Positions 6,459 to 6,559 of a stretch of DNA of 6,559 nucleotides are shown one piece after another (the first letter of the stretch is position 1; each line of letters opens with the position of its first letter). The notes beneath the pieces were generated by a model. The model was not told the DNA's origin, made no database searches, and saw only the letters and a list, made by a program, of their open reading frames with translations. A program made the translations under genes and the position numbers. Source of the stretch: Eubacterium sp. (lineage in GTDB: Bacteria; Bacillota; Clostridia; Lachnospirales; Lachnospiraceae); contig JAFZXD010000059.1 of assembly GCA_017616955.1 (NCBI GenBank), positions 1-6,559 of the forward strand. Reading direction: 5' to 3'.

Positions 6459-6559
6459 ATGGCAAATCCATATTTACCAAAGTGGGAGTATATTCCGGAC
6501 GGAGAACCAAGAGTATTTGGAGACAGAGTATATATATATGGTTCACATGATATAGCAGG
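6459..6559 (+). CDS. Glycoside hydrolase family 43 protein, N-terminus only, cut by the window end
   Basis: The 33 visible codons begin MANPYLPKWEYIPDGEP and continue RVFGDRVYIYGSHDIA. This is the typical opening of a GH43 five-bladed propeller enzyme of the cytoplasmic arabinosidase/xylosidase-like type: 'NP.lP..eyipDgEPhvFgdRvYiYGSHD'. In GH43 the first blade carries the catalytic general-base Asp, which probably corresponds to D14 in PDGEP here. There is no signal peptide, so the enzyme should act inside the cell on imported oligosaccharides. It starts 19 bases after the sensor-cyclase stop with a strong ribosome binding site and no terminator between, so the two genes probably share a transcript. 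Subfamily and substrate cannot be judged from the fragment. The GH43 call rests on recalled family patterns over a short stretch. Confidence 0.82.
   Translation, partial: MANPYLPKWEYIPDGEPRVFGDRVYIYGSHDIA

Noticed and set aside
6454..6459. ATG-TAA mini-ORF just before the GH43 start
   Set aside because: It is a start followed directly by a stop, one base from the ribosome binding site, so it is unlikely to be initiated. ATG 6459 has ideal spacing.
1..6559. CRISPR array, tRNA/rRNA genes, insertion sequences or phage genes
   Set aside because: Coding density is close to complete, no repeated spacer pattern or transposase-like protein is present, and no tRNA-like cloverleaf was seen in the two short gaps.

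Overview
The window reads as a piece of a moderately AT-rich Firmicutes chromosome, most likely Lachnospiraceae (Butyrivibrio, Pseudobutyrivibrio or Roseburia-like). The evidence is the codon style, the strong AAGGAGA-type ribosome binding site, the very large multi-domain surface-glycan protein, and a LacI-type sensor fused to GGDEF beside a GH43 gene. This placement is inferred from gene content, not from a marker gene. All four genes lie on the + strand, and the ends of the window cut the first and the last.

Region 1 (1-4455) looks like the end of a cell-surface polysaccharide decoration cluster. It starts inside a LicD-family phosphotransferase gene, at its DDxD motif. Four bases after that gene's stop comes a gene for a 1252-residue protein with five recognisable parts in order: a HAD phosphatase-like domain; the companion region of COG5610-type proteins; a SAM-methyltransferase-like domain that seems to have lost its SAM-binding glycine loop; a choline-kinase/APH-like kinase domain with its key residues kept; and a C-terminal HxGH cytidylyltransferase of the TagD/CCT/ECT type. 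LicD enzymes use CDP-activated donors, so a cytidylyltransferase and a small-molecule-kinase-like domain fused next to LicD suggest a compact pathway that makes and transfers a phospho-substituent onto a glycan. The substituent (choline, ethanolamine, glycerol or other) cannot be read from the sequence.

Region 2 (4456-4534) is a short intergenic stretch. It holds a good sigma-A-type promoter (TTGAAT, 18 bp, TATAAT) and a 14/16-matched palindrome just past the expected transcription start. No clear intrinsic terminator separates the two regions.

Region 3 (4535-6559) looks like the start of a carbohydrate-use operon. It encodes a cytoplasmic protein with a LacI/periplasmic-binding-protein-type sugar-binding domain (no DNA-binding helix-turn-helix), an unassigned middle domain and an apparently active GGDEF diguanylate cyclase. 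After 19 bases comes the start of a GH43-family glycosidase gene with no signal peptide. The arrangement suggests that a sugar entering the cell, perhaps a hemicellulose oligosaccharide, tunes c-di-GMP while the GH43 enzyme processes it.
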